Origin: Actinomyces sp. ZJ308
GTDB lineage: Bacteria; Actinomycetota; Actinomycetes; Actinomycetales; Actinomycetaceae
Assembly: GCF_011752065.1 (NCBI RefSeq)
Contig: NZ_JAAIJY010000003.1
Span: forward strand, 62,001 to 126,000
Length of the DNA stretch: 64,000 nucleotides
Direction of reading: 5' to 3'
Shown: in pieces, positions 56,281-64,000 of the stretch
Layout of the letters: the number at the start of each line of letters is the position of its first letter
Numbering within the stretch: the stretch's first letter is position 1
Notes under the pieces: model-generated
What the model saw: the letters and a program-made list of their open reading frames with translations, nothing else
What the model was told of the DNA's origin: nothing
The model's database searches: none
Translations under genes and position numbers: made by a program

Positions 56281-56343
56281 ACGGGGACATCCTGCACCTA
56301 CGGGGACGGTTTTTCTGTCCCCGTAGGTGCAGGATGTCCCCGT
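56281..56343. terminator. 27-bp perfect hairpin after putA
   Basis: Arms 56281-56307 and 56317-56343 are perfectly complementary around a nine-base loop containing TTTTT. It lies 56 bases past the putA stop and before a TA pair. The length and perfect match exceed those of ordinary terminators. The T run is in the loop, not after the stem. Confidence 0.75.
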
Positions 56344-56395
56344 CGGCGTTGGATGTCTTCTCCAGTGCCCGCGATGGCTTGTCAGCTTCGCTCCG

Positions 56396-56425
56396 TTGCT
56401 ACCATGTGTGCTACCGAAGTAGCAT
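56396..56425 (+). promoter_or_regulatory. Promoter and operator of the MazEF-like pair
   Basis: TTGCTA (56396-56401) and TAGCAT (56420-56425) are spaced by 18; the start ATG follows six bases later, so the message is probably leaderless. TGCTAC-CGAA-GTAGCA (56409-56424) is a perfect inverted repeat over the -10. Confidence 0.6.
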
Positions 56426-56431
56426 GACGGT

Positions 56432-56671
56432 ATGAAACTCAGCGTGAGTCTGTCGGAAGCGGATCTGGCCCTGCTGGACGAGTGCGTCAAGCGCGACGGC
56501 CTGACATCGCGTTCGGCTGGTGTTCAGAACGCGATCCAGCTGCTCGGCAAGGCCGGCCTCCAGGATGCCTACGCCGAGGCATGGGGGGCCTGGTCTGATT
56601 CCGAGGATGCAGCCCTGTGGGACGGGACTGTTGCCGACGGGCTCGACGGAGACTCCCGTGCTGCGCGGTGA
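56432..56671 (+). CDS. Ribbon-helix-helix antitoxin (MazE-like)
   Basis: The 79-residue protein has MKLSVSLSEADLALLDECVKRDGLTSRSAGVQNAIQLL, a ribbon-helix-helix DNA-binding front, and an acidic tail with Trp (AWGAWSDSEDAALWDG). It overlaps the toxin gene by 14 bases, the usual order for MazEF. It should bind the palindrome upstream. Confidence 0.88.
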   Translation: MKLSVSLSEADLALLDECVKRDGLTSRSAGVQNAIQLLGKAGLQDAYAEAWGAWSDSEDAALWDGTVADGLDGDSRAAR

Positions 56672-57005
56672 GATCCGCATCGTTGATCTCGAACCTGTCG
56701 TCGGAAGTGAGGCGAACAAGCGACGCCCTGCGCTTATCGTCAGTAACGACCACGCTAATGCGGCAGCCGCGCGTCTCGGCCGTGGTGTTGTGACCGTCGT
56801 CCCGTTGACGAGCTCAACCGCTCGAGTCCTTCCCTTTCAGGTCTTCCTTCCCTCTGAAGCAACCGGCCTGCCTCGGGACTCGAAGGCTCAGGCGGAACAG
56901 GTCCGTTCCATTGCTGTGGAGAGAATCGGGGAGGTTGTCGGTTGGTTGCCCGGCAGTCTGATGAAGCGAGTGAATGAGGCTCTCGCGCTGCATCTCGATC
57001 TGTGA
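56658..57005 (+). CDS. MazF/PemK family endoribonuclease toxin
   Basis: The 115-residue protein has RGEIRIVDLEPVVGSEANKRRPALIVSND, VVTVVPLTSST, FQVFLPSEATGLPRDSKAQAEQVRSIAVERIG and LMKRVNEALALHL, the full MazF pattern. It cleaves mRNA at a short motif unless bound by the antitoxin. The start is GTG 56658, since upstream frame residues are antitoxin codons read out of frame. Confidence 0.92.
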   Translation: MLRGEIRIVDLEPVVGSEANKRRPALIVSNDHANAAAARLGRGVVTVVPLTSSTARVLPFQVFLPSEATGLPRDSKAQAEQVRSIAVERIGEVVGWLPGSLMKRVNEALALHLDL

Positions 57006-57046
57006 AGCAGGTTCGACGTGTGCGGCGTCTGCTTCGGGTTGGTGCG

Positions 57047-57271
57047 TCACCTGAGGCGGGGGAACTCCTCGAGGGAGAAGACCGACTCCACGGGCACCTC
57101 GAAGTAGCCCGCGATGCGCAGGGCCAGGTGCAACGAGGGTGCGTACTCGCCGCGCTCGAGGTAGCCCACAGTCTGGTAGTGGACGCCGAGCGCCTCGGCG
57201 AGCTCACGGCGGCTCACCCGCCGATCGGTGCGCAGCACCGCGATCCGGTTGTGGACGACGTCGTCGGACAT
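57047..57271 (-). CDS. XRE-type helix-turn-helix regulator
   Basis: The 74-residue protein is a single Cro/CI domain (RIAVLRTDRRVSRRELAEALGVHYQTVGYLERGEYAPSLHLALRIAGYFEVPVESVFSLEEF), of the YozG-like small type often linked with ABC-2 transporters. It is the last gene of the ABC operon and overlaps nothing by stop codon but follows at two bases. The ATG at 57271 is chosen over GTG 57277. Confidence 0.88.
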   Translation of the reverse strand: MSDDVVHNRIAVLRTDRRVSRRELAEALGVHYQTVGYLERGEYAPSLHLALRIAGYFEVPVESVFSLEEFPRLR

Positions 57272-57273
57272 GG

Positions 57274-58110
57274 TCACAGGCCGGTCTGGGAACGGATGGT
57301 GGACTGCATGCGGGCCAGGCTACCGATCGTCTCCTTGCGGAAGCTGCGCCGTACGACGAACGACGCCCCCGCGAAGCCGATGACCGTCCAGGCCACCAGG
57401 ACCCCGACGGCGAGCACCGGGGAGAAGATGCCGCCCACCTCCCACGAGGGGTCGTCCACCAGCGCCCACCGGGTCAGGTGTCCCGACCAGTATGTGGGCA
57501 GTGCCAGCTGAACCGCCTGAACCCACTGGGGGAGCCGGTCCATGGGCATGAAGAAGCCGCTCGTCCCGATCAGGGCGAAGACGGGCAGGTAGGTGATCAT
57601 GAAGGTGTAGACGCCGCGCACGAAGGCGCCCAGGAGGAAGCCCAGCGGAGCCGTCGCGACGGCGGACAGCACGATGAGCGGCAGGCAGGCCAGCACCTGT
57701 GAGGCGCTCAGGGGAAGGGCCTCAACGAAGAGGGCCCCGCCCAGGAGAATGGTTCCCTGGAAGACGACGGTCTGGGTGATCGACGACATCGTCTTGCCGA
57801 TCGCCCACGTCAGGGGGCCGTGGGGCAGGACGCGCACCCGCAGCAGAGCGCCGCCGATGCGGTCGGTGTAGGCCTCGCCGGCGATCTGCAAGGTGATGAA
57901 GCAGCTGATCGTGCCGATGCTGCTGGCGATGAACATCGGGCCGAAGGTCGCGTGGGCCTCGGCGGTGGCCTGGGTGTGCCTACCGACCACAATGATGCCG
58001 GTGACGGCGATCAACAGCGCGCCGCTTGTTCCGACAAGACCGGCTCGCAGGTCCGAGCCTGCCTGACGGGAGGCCGCGCGCAGAACGGCCTGGACGGTGC
58101 GGGTGCTCAT
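57274..58110 (-). CDS. ABC-2 type permease
   Basis: The 278-residue protein has six membrane segments in the ABC-2 pattern (ALLIAVTGIIVVG, MFIASSIGTISCFITLQIAGEAYTDRIGGALLRVRVLPHGPLTWAIGKT, VLACLPLIVLSAVATAPLGFLLGAFV, FALIGTSGFFMPMDRLPQWVQAVQLALPTYWSG). The FMPMDRLPxWVQ block is seen in drug-export permeases. It overlaps the ATPase by ATGA. The substrate is unknown. Confidence 0.9.
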   Translation of the reverse strand: MSTRTVQAVLRAASRQAGSDLRAGLVGTSGALLIAVTGIIVVGRHTQATAEAHATFGPMFIASSIGTISCFITLQIAGEAYTDRIGGALLRVRVLPHGPLTWAIGKTMSSITQTVVFQGTILLGGALFVEALPLSASQVLACLPLIVLSAVATAPLGFLLGAFVRGVYTFMITYLPVFALIGTSGFFMPMDRLPQWVQAVQLALPTYWSGHLTRWALVDDPSWEVGGIFSPVLAVGVLVAWTVIGFAGASFVVRRSFRKETIGSLARMQSTIRSQTGL

Positions 58111-58958
58111 GCTCGGGACTCCTTGCTGACAAGGGAGAGGTAGGTCTCCTCCAGGGTGGGACGGGTGATGGTCAACCCGGTGACGGCGTCGAGGTCGAGT
58201 TCCTTGACGAAGCGCTCGGGGCAGTGGGTGGTGTGGACGTGATGGGCGCCGTCCTGGACCCAGGTGACCTCGGCGCCGCCCTCGAGGCGCTCACGAAGCT
58301 CGGTGACCGTGCCGTCGGCGATGATCCGCCCCTCGTTCATGATGAGCACCCGTGAGGCCAGGCGCTCGGCCTCGGTCAGGTCGTGGGTGGTCATGACGAT
58401 GGTGGCGTCGTCGTCGACCCGGGCCAGGATGAGATCGTGCAAGCGCGCCTTCGACGCCGGGTCCAGGCCGGTCGTCGGCTCGTCCAGCACGAGGAGTTCG
58501 GGTGCGGCCAGGAGGGCGGCCGCGAAGTCGATGGTGCGTCGCTGTCCTCCGGACAGGCGCGACAGGCGCGAGTCGGCCTTGCCGGCCAGCCCGACGGCGT
58601 CGAGCACCTCCTCGACAGTGCTCACCCGCCTCGCCGCTGTCAGCTGGACCGAACGGATCCACTCCAGCTGGTCCCTCACCCGCCACTTGGCGTGGTCGGT
58701 CCAGCTCTGCTGGACCAGCCCGACCCTGGCCCAGAAGTCGGCGCCCGCCCGGCGCGGGTCGGTGTCGAGCACGCGCACCCTGCCGCTCGTCGGGGTCAGG
58801 GAGCCCAGCAGGTTCTCCACGAGGGTTGTCTTGCCCACGCCGTTGGGACCGAGCAGGCAGACGACCTCGCCGGCCTGGACCGACAGGTCGAGTCCGCGCA
58901 GGACCGGGACGTCCCCGTAGGAGAACTCGAGGTTCTCCGTGATGATGACTGGAGGCAT
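58107..58958 (-). CDS. ABC transporter ATP-binding protein
   Basis: The 283-residue protein has Walker A LGPNGVGKTTL, Q-loop VQQSWTDHAKWRV, signature LSGGQRRTIDFAAAL, Walker B LLVLDEPTTGLD and switch His TTHDLTEA. It is a DrrA-type exporter ATPase. The ATG at 58958 follows GAGGAGGG; the upstream open frame has no similarity. It is the first gene of an ATPase-permease-XRE operon. Confidence 0.93.
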   Translation of the reverse strand: MPPVIITENLEFSYGDVPVLRGLDLSVQAGEVVCLLGPNGVGKTTLVENLLGSLTPTSGRVRVLDTDPRRAGADFWARVGLVQQSWTDHAKWRVRDQLEWIRSVQLTAARRVSTVEEVLDAVGLAGKADSRLSRLSGGQRRTIDFAAALLAAPELLVLDEPTTGLDPASKARLHDLILARVDDDATIVMTTHDLTEAERLASRVLIMNEGRIIADGTVTELRERLEGGAEVTWVQDGAHHVHTTHCPERFVKELDLDAVTGLTITRPTLEETYLSLVSKESRA

Positions 58959-58991
58959 CACACAAACCCTCCTCAGTAGAAGCGCGACTGA

Positions 58992-59011
58992 ATGTAGCAG
59001 AAATACTACAT
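58992..59011 (-). promoter_or_regulatory. Inverted repeat at the ABC/XRE operon promoter
   Basis: ATGTAG - 8 bases - CTACAT (58992-59011) lies about 35 bases before the ATPase start. TACATT on the minus strand (58996-58991) could be the -10. The repeat is placed for control by the XRE protein of the operon. Confidence 0.5.
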
Positions 59012-59104
59012 AGTGGTGTTGATATTCGTCGAGTCGGAGGGGCTGCTCGGTGGCTGACCGCCTCGTCGGTCGTCTCACCCAGCGGTCCCGCCCGGCGGCC
59101 TTAC

Positions 59105-59133
59105 CTGACGACGGGTCGTCATCGGGGTAGGGT
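59105..59133 (+). promoter_or_regulatory. leuL-leuA promoter
   Basis: CTGACG (59105-59110) and TAGGGT (59128-59133) are 17 bases apart. The -10 ends seven bases before the GTG of the leader peptide. Confidence 0.65.
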
Positions 59134-59140
59134 CTACGCC

Positions 59141-59212
59141 GTGCGAGCGACTCCACGGCCTGATGCCTGGCAGCGGGTAAGCCTCCTGCTTAGTCGCCGC
59201 GGCGGGGCCTGA
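59141..59212 (+). CDS. Leucine leader peptide with three Leu codons
   Basis: A 23-codon frame from GTG 59141 to TGA 59212 contains RVSLLLSRRGG, with CTC CTG CTT in a row, upstream of leuA. Actinobacterial leuA genes are known for such leader peptides, which sense charged tRNA-Leu by ribosome stalling. It has no ribosome-binding site and is probably leaderless. The 139-base gap to leuA should hold the attenuator; the visible stems there are not clear-cut. Confidence 0.78.
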   Translation: MRATPRPDAWQRVSLLLSRRGGA

Positions 59213-59351
59213 CAGGCCGGCACCCCGACCGCGGCTGACCCGTCCTGCTCGGCCACGTTCCCGACCGCGTCTCCCGCATCTCCGGAGCTCTCCAGGCCTC
59301 CACCGGGACCGCCGTCGGAACCACGAAGCACCTGATCCCAGGAGAACCCCG

Positions 59352-61133
59352 ATGCGCCACGCCCGCCCCGCCCCCCAGCAGCCCTCCGGCATGCCCTTCG
59401 CCAAGTACCGGCCCTTCCTCGACGTCGTCAGCATCGACCTGCCCGACCGCACCTGGCCGGACGCGCATATCACCACCGCCCCCCGCTGGCTGAGCACCGA
59501 CCTGCGCGACGGCAACCAGTCCCTCATCGAGCCCATGGGACCGCAGGCCAAGCGCGCCATCTTCGACCTCCTGGTGTCCATGGGCTTCAAGGAGATCGAG
59601 ATCGGCTTCCCGGCCGCCTCCCAGACCGACTACGACTTCGTGCGCTCCCTGGTCGAGGACGGCGCGATCCCCGAGGACGTCACCATCTCGGTCCTCACCC
59701 AGTCGCGCGGCGAGCTCATCGACCGCACCCTGGACGCCTGCGTCGGCATCCCGCGCGCCACCGTCCACCTCTACAACGCCCTGTCGCCCCTGTTCCGCAA
59801 CGTCGTCTTCCGCATGGACCGCGACCAGATCCGCGAGCTCGCCGTCGACGGCACCCGCCAGATCATGGCCCGCGCCGAGAAGGTGCTCGACGAGGACACC
59901 GTCTTCGGCTTCGAGTACTCCCCGGAGATCTTCGTGGACACCGAGCTCGAGTACAGCCTCGAGGTCTGCCGGGCCGTCATGGACGTGTGGGAGCCCGAGG
60001 GGGACCGCGAGATCATCCTCAACCTGCCCGCCACCGTCGAGCGCGCCACCCCCAACGTCTACGCCGACCAGATCGAGTGGATGAGCCGCCACCTGCCCCA
60101 CCGCGACGCCGTGTGCCTGTCCCTGCACAACCACAACGACCGCGGCTCGGGCGTGGCCGCCGCCGAGCTCGGCCTCATGGCCGGCGCCCAGCGCGTCGAG
60201 GGCTGCCTGTTCGGCCACGGCGAGCGCACCGGCAACGTCGACCTGGTGACCCTGGCCCTCAACCTCTTCAGCCAGGGCGTCGACCCCATGCTCGACCTGT
60301 CCGACATCGACGAGGTCCGCCGCATCGTCGAGCGGGCCACCGGCATGGACGTGCCCCCGCGCACCCCCTACGTCGGTGAGCTCGTCTACACCTCCTTCTC
60401 CGGCTCCCACCAGGACGCCATCAAGAAGGGCTTCGCCGCGCGCGCCACCCAGGTCGACGCCAAGAAGGCCGAGGGACTGACCGAGGCCGACGCCGAGATC
60501 GCCGTGCCCTGGTCCATGCCCTACCTGCCCATCGACCCCCACGATGTGGGCCGCTCCTACGAGGCCGTCGTGCGCGTCAACTCCCAGTCCGGCAAGGGCG
60601 GGGTGGCCTACCTGCTGGGCACCACCCGCAAGCTCGAGCTGCCGCGCCGCCTGCAGATCGAGTTCTCCCGCATCGTCCAGCGCCACACCGACACCTACGG
60701 CGGCGAGGTCGACGGTGCCCGCCTGTGGTCCATCTTCGCCGACGAGTACCTGCCGGCCGCCGCCGCCCCCGAGGCCGGGCTCAGCCGCTGGGGCCGCTTC
60801 GAGCTGCGCGGGGCCACCCTGACCTCCACCGGTGACGACGAGGACTCCACCCTCACCATCACCCTCGTCGACGGCGGCCAGGAGAAGCACCTGACCGCCA
60901 CCGGAAACGGGCCCCTGGACGCCTTCGTCACCGCCCTGGAGAGCACGGGCCTGAGCGTGCGGATCCTCGACTACGCCGAGCACGCCCTGAGCGAGGGGCG
61001 TGACGCCCAGGCGGCCAGCTACGTGGAGTGCGAGGTCGACGGTCAGGTCCTGTGGGGCGTGGGCATCGACCCCTCCATCACGACCTCCTCCTTCAAGGCC
61101 GTCATCTCCGCCCTCAACCGCGCCCTGCGCTGA
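59352..61133 (+). CDS. leuA: 2-isopropylmalate synthase
   Basis: The 593-residue protein has the DRE-TIM barrel (STDLRDGNQSLIEPM, LHNHNDRGSGVAAAELG with metal-binding His) and the C-terminal LeuA regulatory domain. It is the longer actinobacterial form, close to 600 residues. It makes 2-isopropylmalate from 2-oxoisovalerate and acetyl-CoA, the first step to leucine. ATG 59352 follows CAGGAGAA. Confidence 0.95.
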   Translation: MRHARPAPQQPSGMPFAKYRPFLDVVSIDLPDRTWPDAHITTAPRWLSTDLRDGNQSLIEPMGPQAKRAIFDLLVSMGFKEIEIGFPAASQTDYDFVRSLVEDGAIPEDVTISVLTQSRGELIDRTLDACVGIPRATVHLYNALSPLFRNVVFRMDRDQIRELAVDGTRQIMARAEKVLDEDTVFGFEYSPEIFVDTELEYSLEVCRAVMDVWEPEGDREIILNLPATVERATPNVYADQIEWMSRHLPHRDAVCLSLHNHNDRGSGVAAAELGLMAGAQRVEGCLFGHGERTGNVDLVTLALNLFSQGVDPMLDLSDIDEVRRIVERATGMDVPPRTPYVGELVYTSFSGSHQDAIKKGFAARATQVDAKKAEGLTEADAEIAVPWSMPYLPIDPHDVGRSYEAVVRVNSQSGKGGVAYLLGTTRKLELPRRLQIEFSRIVQRHTDTYGGEVDGARLWSIFADEYLPAAAAPEAGLSRWGRFELRGATLTSTGDDEDSTLTITLVDGGQEKHLTATGNGPLDAFVTALESTGLSVRILDYAEHALSEGRDAQAASYVECEVDGQVLWGVGIDPSITTSSFKAVISALNRALR

Positions 61134-61158
61134 GAGGGCGTGAGAGACTGCGTCCGTG

Positions 61159-61905
61159 ATGAGCAGGCTCTACCGGGACGAGGCGATCGTCCTGCGCACC
61201 TACAAGCTGGGGGAGGCCGACCGCATCATCGTGCTCCTCACCCGCCACCACGGGCAGGTGCGCGCCGTGGCCAAGGGCGTGCGCCGCACCAGCTCGCGCT
61301 TCGGGGCGCGCCTGGAGCCCTTCTCCATGATCGACGTCCAGCTCCACGCCGGACGCAACCTCGACGTCGTCACCCAGGCCGAGATCATCGACCCCTTCGG
61401 CCGCGCCATCTGCGCCGACTACGCCATGTTCACCTGCGCCTCGACCATGGTGGAGACCGCCGAGCGCCTCAGCGCCGACGACGGCGACCTGGGCACGGAG
61501 GCCAGCCCCCAGCAGTACCTGCTGCTGGCCGGGGCCCTGGCCGCCATGGCGCACCGGCGCCACGCGCCCGGACTCATCCTCGACTCCTACCTGCTGCGGG
61601 CCCTGGCCCTGGGGGGCTGGGCGCCGTCGTGCTACGACTGCGCCCTGTGCGGCGCGCCCGGACCGCACCGGGCCTTCCACGTGCAGGTCGGCGGCGCGGT
61701 GTGCGAGTCGTGCCGCTCGGCCGGCGCCGTCGAGGTTGAGCCGGCCACGATGGTGCTCCTGGGCGCCCTGCTCTCCGGTGACTGGGCCGTGGCCGACGCC
61801 TCCGGCCAGAGGGAGCGTTCGCAGGCCTCCGGGCTCGTCTCGGCCTACACGACCTGGTATCTGGAGCGGCGCCTGCGCTCCCTCGCACTGGTGGAAAGGG
61901 CATGA
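61159..61905 (+). CDS. recO: DNA repair protein RecO
   Basis: The 248-residue protein begins [27 protein letters not shown] (OB fold), has the [29 protein letters not shown] block and a zinc finger [11 protein letters not shown] / CESCRSAG with four Cys. It loads RecA with RecR. ATG 61159 starts three bases after GTG 61156. Its stop overlaps uppS by ATGA. Confidence 0.93.
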   Translation: MSRLYRDEAIVLRTYKLGEADRIIVLLTRHHGQVRAVAKGVRRTSSRFGARLEPFSMIDVQLHAGRNLDVVTQAEIIDPFGRAICADYAMFTCASTMVETAERLSADDGDLGTEASPQQYLLLAGALAAMAHRRHAPGLILDSYLLRALALGGWAPSCYDCALCGAPGPHRAFHVQVGGAVCESCRSAGAVEVEPATMVLLGALLSGDWAVADASGQRERSQASGLVSAYTTWYLERRLRSLALVERA

Positions 61906-62807
61906 CCATGGCAGACGCCACGAAGGACCCGGCCGCGGGCGCGACGCGGGACATGACGATTGATGAGGCCCCGCCCCTGCACCGTCCGGGCCTGACCCCG
62001 CCCGCGCTGCCGCCGGCCGCCCTGCCCCGGCACGTGGCCGTCGTCATGGACGGCAACGGGCGCTGGGCCAACGCCCGCGGCCTGCCCCGCACCGAGGGCC
62101 ACCGGGTGGGGGAGGCCAACCTGCTCGACGTCGTCGCCGGAGCCGTCGAGATCGGCGTGAGCGAGCTGAGCGCCTACGCCTTCTCCACCGAGAACTGGCG
62201 GCGCTCGCCCGGCGAGGTCCGCTTCATCATGGGTTTCGCCCGCAAGGTGCTGCGCGCCCAGCGCGACATCCTCCACTCCTGGAACGTCAAAGTGCGCTGG
62301 GTCGGGCGCGCCCCGCGCCTGTGGAAGTCCGTGCTGCGTGAGCTGCGCGAGGCCGAACGCCTCACCGCTCACAACACGGGGCTGGTCCTCAACCTGTGCA
62401 TCAACTACGGCGGGCGCGCCGAGATCGCCGACGCCACCCGCGCCATCGCCGAGGACGTCGCCGCCGGCCGACTCAAGGCCTCCTCCATCAACGAGAAGAC
62501 CATCCAGCGCTACCTGTACTCGCCCACCATGCGGGACGTGGACCTGTTCATCCGCACCGGGGACGAGCAGCGCACCTCCAACTTCCTCATGTGGTCCTCC
62601 TCCTACGCCGAGCTCTACTTCTCACCCCTGGCCTGGCCCGACTTCAACCGCACCGAGCTGTGGAAGGCCTGCGAGGTCTACGCCGGGCGTGAGCGCCGCT
62701 ACGGCGGGGCCGTGGACAAGGTGCTTCAGGAGCCCGGCGAGGCCGGGGAACCTCAGGACGACGAGGACACCGAGGACACCGAGGACCCGGACGATGGCGA
62801 GCAGTAG
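61902..62807 (+). CDS. uppS: Isoprenyl transferase (undecaprenyl diphosphate synthase)
   Basis: The 301-residue protein has the cis-prenyltransferase motifs [78 protein letters not shown]. It makes the lipid carrier for cell wall precursors. The last 20 residues are an acidic tail of [11 protein letters not shown] type. It overlaps recO by ATGA. Confidence 0.95.
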   Translation: MTMADATKDPAAGATRDMTIDEAPPLHRPGLTPPALPPAALPRHVAVVMDGNGRWANARGLPRTEGHRVGEANLLDVVAGAVEIGVSELSAYAFSTENWRRSPGEVRFIMGFARKVLRAQRDILHSWNVKVRWVGRAPRLWKSVLRELREAERLTAHNTGLVLNLCINYGGRAEIADATRAIAEDVAAGRLKASSINEKTIQRYLYSPTMRDVDLFIRTGDEQRTSNFLMWSSSYAELYFSPLAWPDFNRTELWKACEVYAGRERRYGGAVDKVLQEPGEAGEPQDDEDTEDTEDPDDGEQ

Positions 62808-62827
62808 CCGGCTGCCGTCAGCCTCCG

Positions 62828-63265
62828 TCAGCCCCGCGGCGCGTCGTGTGAGGACTCCTGGGCCGAGCAGGCGGCGCACAGGCCGAAGAACTCGGCGGTG
62901 TGCTCCATCTGGGTGAAGCCCTGCTGGGCCGAGACCCGGCGGATCCACTCCTCGAGCTCGCCGCCGGCGACCTCCACGGTGTGTCCGCAGCGGCGGCACA
63001 CGATGTGGTGGTGGTGCTCCTGCCTCTCACAGGCCCGGTAGAGGACCTCGCCCTCGGCGCTGCGCACCTGGTCCACCGCACCGCCCTCCGCCAGGGTCTG
63101 CAGGTTGCGGTAGACGGTGGCCAGCCCCACCTTGGTGCCCTCGGCCTCCAGGGCCGCGTGGATCTGCTGGGCGGAGCGGAACTCATCGGTGCGCGCCAGG
63201 ATGTCGGCGACGGCGGCGCGCTGACGAGTGGCGCGGGGACGCTGCGCCGTGCTGCGTGCGCTCAT
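62828..63265 (-). CDS. Fur family metal-responsive regulator (Zur-like)
   Basis: The 145-residue protein has the Fur order: RATRQRAAVADILARTDEFRSAQQIHAAL, VGLATVYRNLQTLAEGGAVDQV, EHHHHIVCRRCGHTVEV with metal-binding His, then CAACSAQE with paired Cys. It overlaps a ZnuB-type permease gene by ATGA, which favours a zinc uptake regulator (Zur) over iron; this is an inference from context. Confidence 0.9.
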   Translation of the reverse strand: MSARSTAQRPRATRQRAAVADILARTDEFRSAQQIHAALEAEGTKVGLATVYRNLQTLAEGGAVDQVRSAEGEVLYRACERQEHHHHIVCRRCGHTVEVAGGELEEWIRRVSAQQGFTQMEHTAEFFGLCAACSAQESSHDAPRG

Positions 63266-64000
63266 GATCTATCTCCTGAGGTGATGCGGTGCCGTCGGGA
63301 GCGGCTGACGAGCTGCCACAGTCCTGACAGGAGGGCGACGATGGCGTACCCCCCTACCAGGAGTACCACGATCATGGCGCCGGGGGAGGCCGCAACCAGG
63401 TAGGTGATCGTCAACCCGGACACGCAGGCCACCACCCCCAGTCCCATCGCCAGGTACATGGTGCGCGAGAACGAGTGCGAGACGAGCTGGGCGATGGCCA
63501 CCGGCACGATCATGACGGCCGAGACCAGCAGGGCGCCCACCACCCGCATGGACACCGAGACCGTCAGGGCCGCCACCACCGCCACCAGGACGTTGAGGGC
63601 ACTGGTCGGCAGCCCGCAGGCGCGGGCGAACTCCTCGTCGTTGCACAGGGCGAACAGCGGTCCGCGCAGCCCCAGCCCCACCAGGAGCACCAGGGTGGCC
63701 AGGGCGATGGTGAACCAGGCGTCGGAGACCGAGACCGTGGAGATCGACCCGAACAGGTAGGAGTTGAGGTTCGTCGTCGTGCCGCCGGCCAGACGGATGA
63801 GGATGACCCCGCCGGCGATCCCCCCGTAGAACAGGATCGCCAGGGCCACGTCGCCCCGGGTGCGGCCGTTGGCGCGGATGACCTCGATCGTCACGGCGCC
63901 CAGCACGCTGATGACGATCGCCCCGGGCACGGCCCAGGCGTCATGGGGGGTGACGTTGGCGGCGGCCCCGGCCAGCCAGCCCAGGGCGATACCGGTCAGG
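63262..64000 (-). CDS. Metal ABC transporter permease (ZnuB-type), 5' end cut by the window
   Basis: The visible 245 residues are membrane segments of the MntB/ZnuB family (GRTRGDVALAILFYGGIAGGVILI, SYLFGSISTVS, LCNDEEFARACGLP, VSMRVVGALLVSAVMIVPVAIAQL, GLTITYLVAASPGAMIVVLLVGGYAIVALLSG). The frame is open to the window edge, so the start is missing. The neighbouring Fur-like gene suggests zinc uptake. Confidence 0.9.
   Translation of the reverse strand, partial: LTGIALGWLAGAAANVTPHDAWAVPGAIVISVLGAVTIEVIRANGRTRGDVALAILFYGGIAGGVILIRLAGGTTTNLNSYLFGSISTVSVSDAWFTIALATLVLLVGLGLRGPLFALCNDEEFARACGLPTSALNVLVAVVAALTVSVSMRVVGALLVSAVMIVPVAIAQLVSHSFSRTMYLAMGLGVVACVSGLTITYLVAASPGAMIVVLLVGGYAIVALLSGLWQLVSRSRRHRITSGDRS

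Noticed and set aside
59213-59351. A classical Rho-independent attenuator before leuA
   Set aside because: No stem followed by a T run is clear in this stretch, so none is claimed.

Overview
The window is GC-rich chromosomal DNA from an actinobacterium, most likely an Actinomyces or close relative. This is an inference from codon use, the Actinobacteria-restricted DUF3097 gene, the order hrcA-dnaJ-rsmE-phoH-ybeY-corC-era-leuA-recO-uppS-fur, and frequent GTG starts. No rRNA, tRNA or CRISPR array was seen.

Layout. Positions 1-300 hold a toxin-first toxin-antitoxin pair cut by the window edge. Positions 364-11,561 are mostly housekeeping: a HerA-like ATPase, a GT4 glycosyltransferase, DegV, comEA-comEC-holA, DUF1846, rpsT and a PemK-like protein. 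Positions 11,692-14,080 carry two paralogous secreted proteins, one interrupted by an in-frame amber codon. Positions 14,201-21,148 are a complete minus-strand trp operon, trpL-trpE-trpG-trpD-trpCB-trpA, with a three-Trp leader peptide and a TrpC-TrpB fusion. Positions 21,240-35,374 hold a methyltransferase, a DedA-like protein, lepA, a MOSC protein, trmB, an MFS transporter, hemW, an EVE protein, a VOC/MarR divergent pair with twin operators, a GYG-repeat membrane protein, ferrochelatase, an Na+/H+ antiporter and DUF3097. Positions 35,400-39,512 are the CIRCE-controlled hrcA-dnaJ pair, then yggS and rsmE.

The conserved rsmE-phoH-ybeY run is broken twice by accessory DNA. Positions 39,523-46,144 contain an orphan antitoxin, a second BrnT-like pair, a TetR gene with an ABC exporter, an EamA transporter with a decayed partial copy, an iteron-like repeat array, a frameshifted pentapeptide-repeat gene and an AT-rich membrane protein. 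Positions 47,491-49,462 contain a compact AT-rich two-gene islet, a ParA/MinD-like ATPase overlapping a HEPN-domain protein. It is bounded by a 25-bp direct repeat (23/25) that recreates the end of phoH and leaves the ybeY start intact. This islet is the best candidate for an undescribed system: an ATPase-controlled HEPN ribonuclease, plausibly an anti-phage or toxin-antitoxin module.

Positions 49,476-64,000 return to the core with ybeY, corC, era and putA, then a MazEF-like pair, an ABC exporter with an XRE regulator, leuA with a three-Leu leader peptide, recO, uppS, and a fur-like gene overlapping a truncated ZnuB-type permease. Several promoters (toxin at 297, trpL, leuL, antitoxin at 56,432) place the -10 hexamer six or seven bases before the start codon, which suggests leaderless transcripts.
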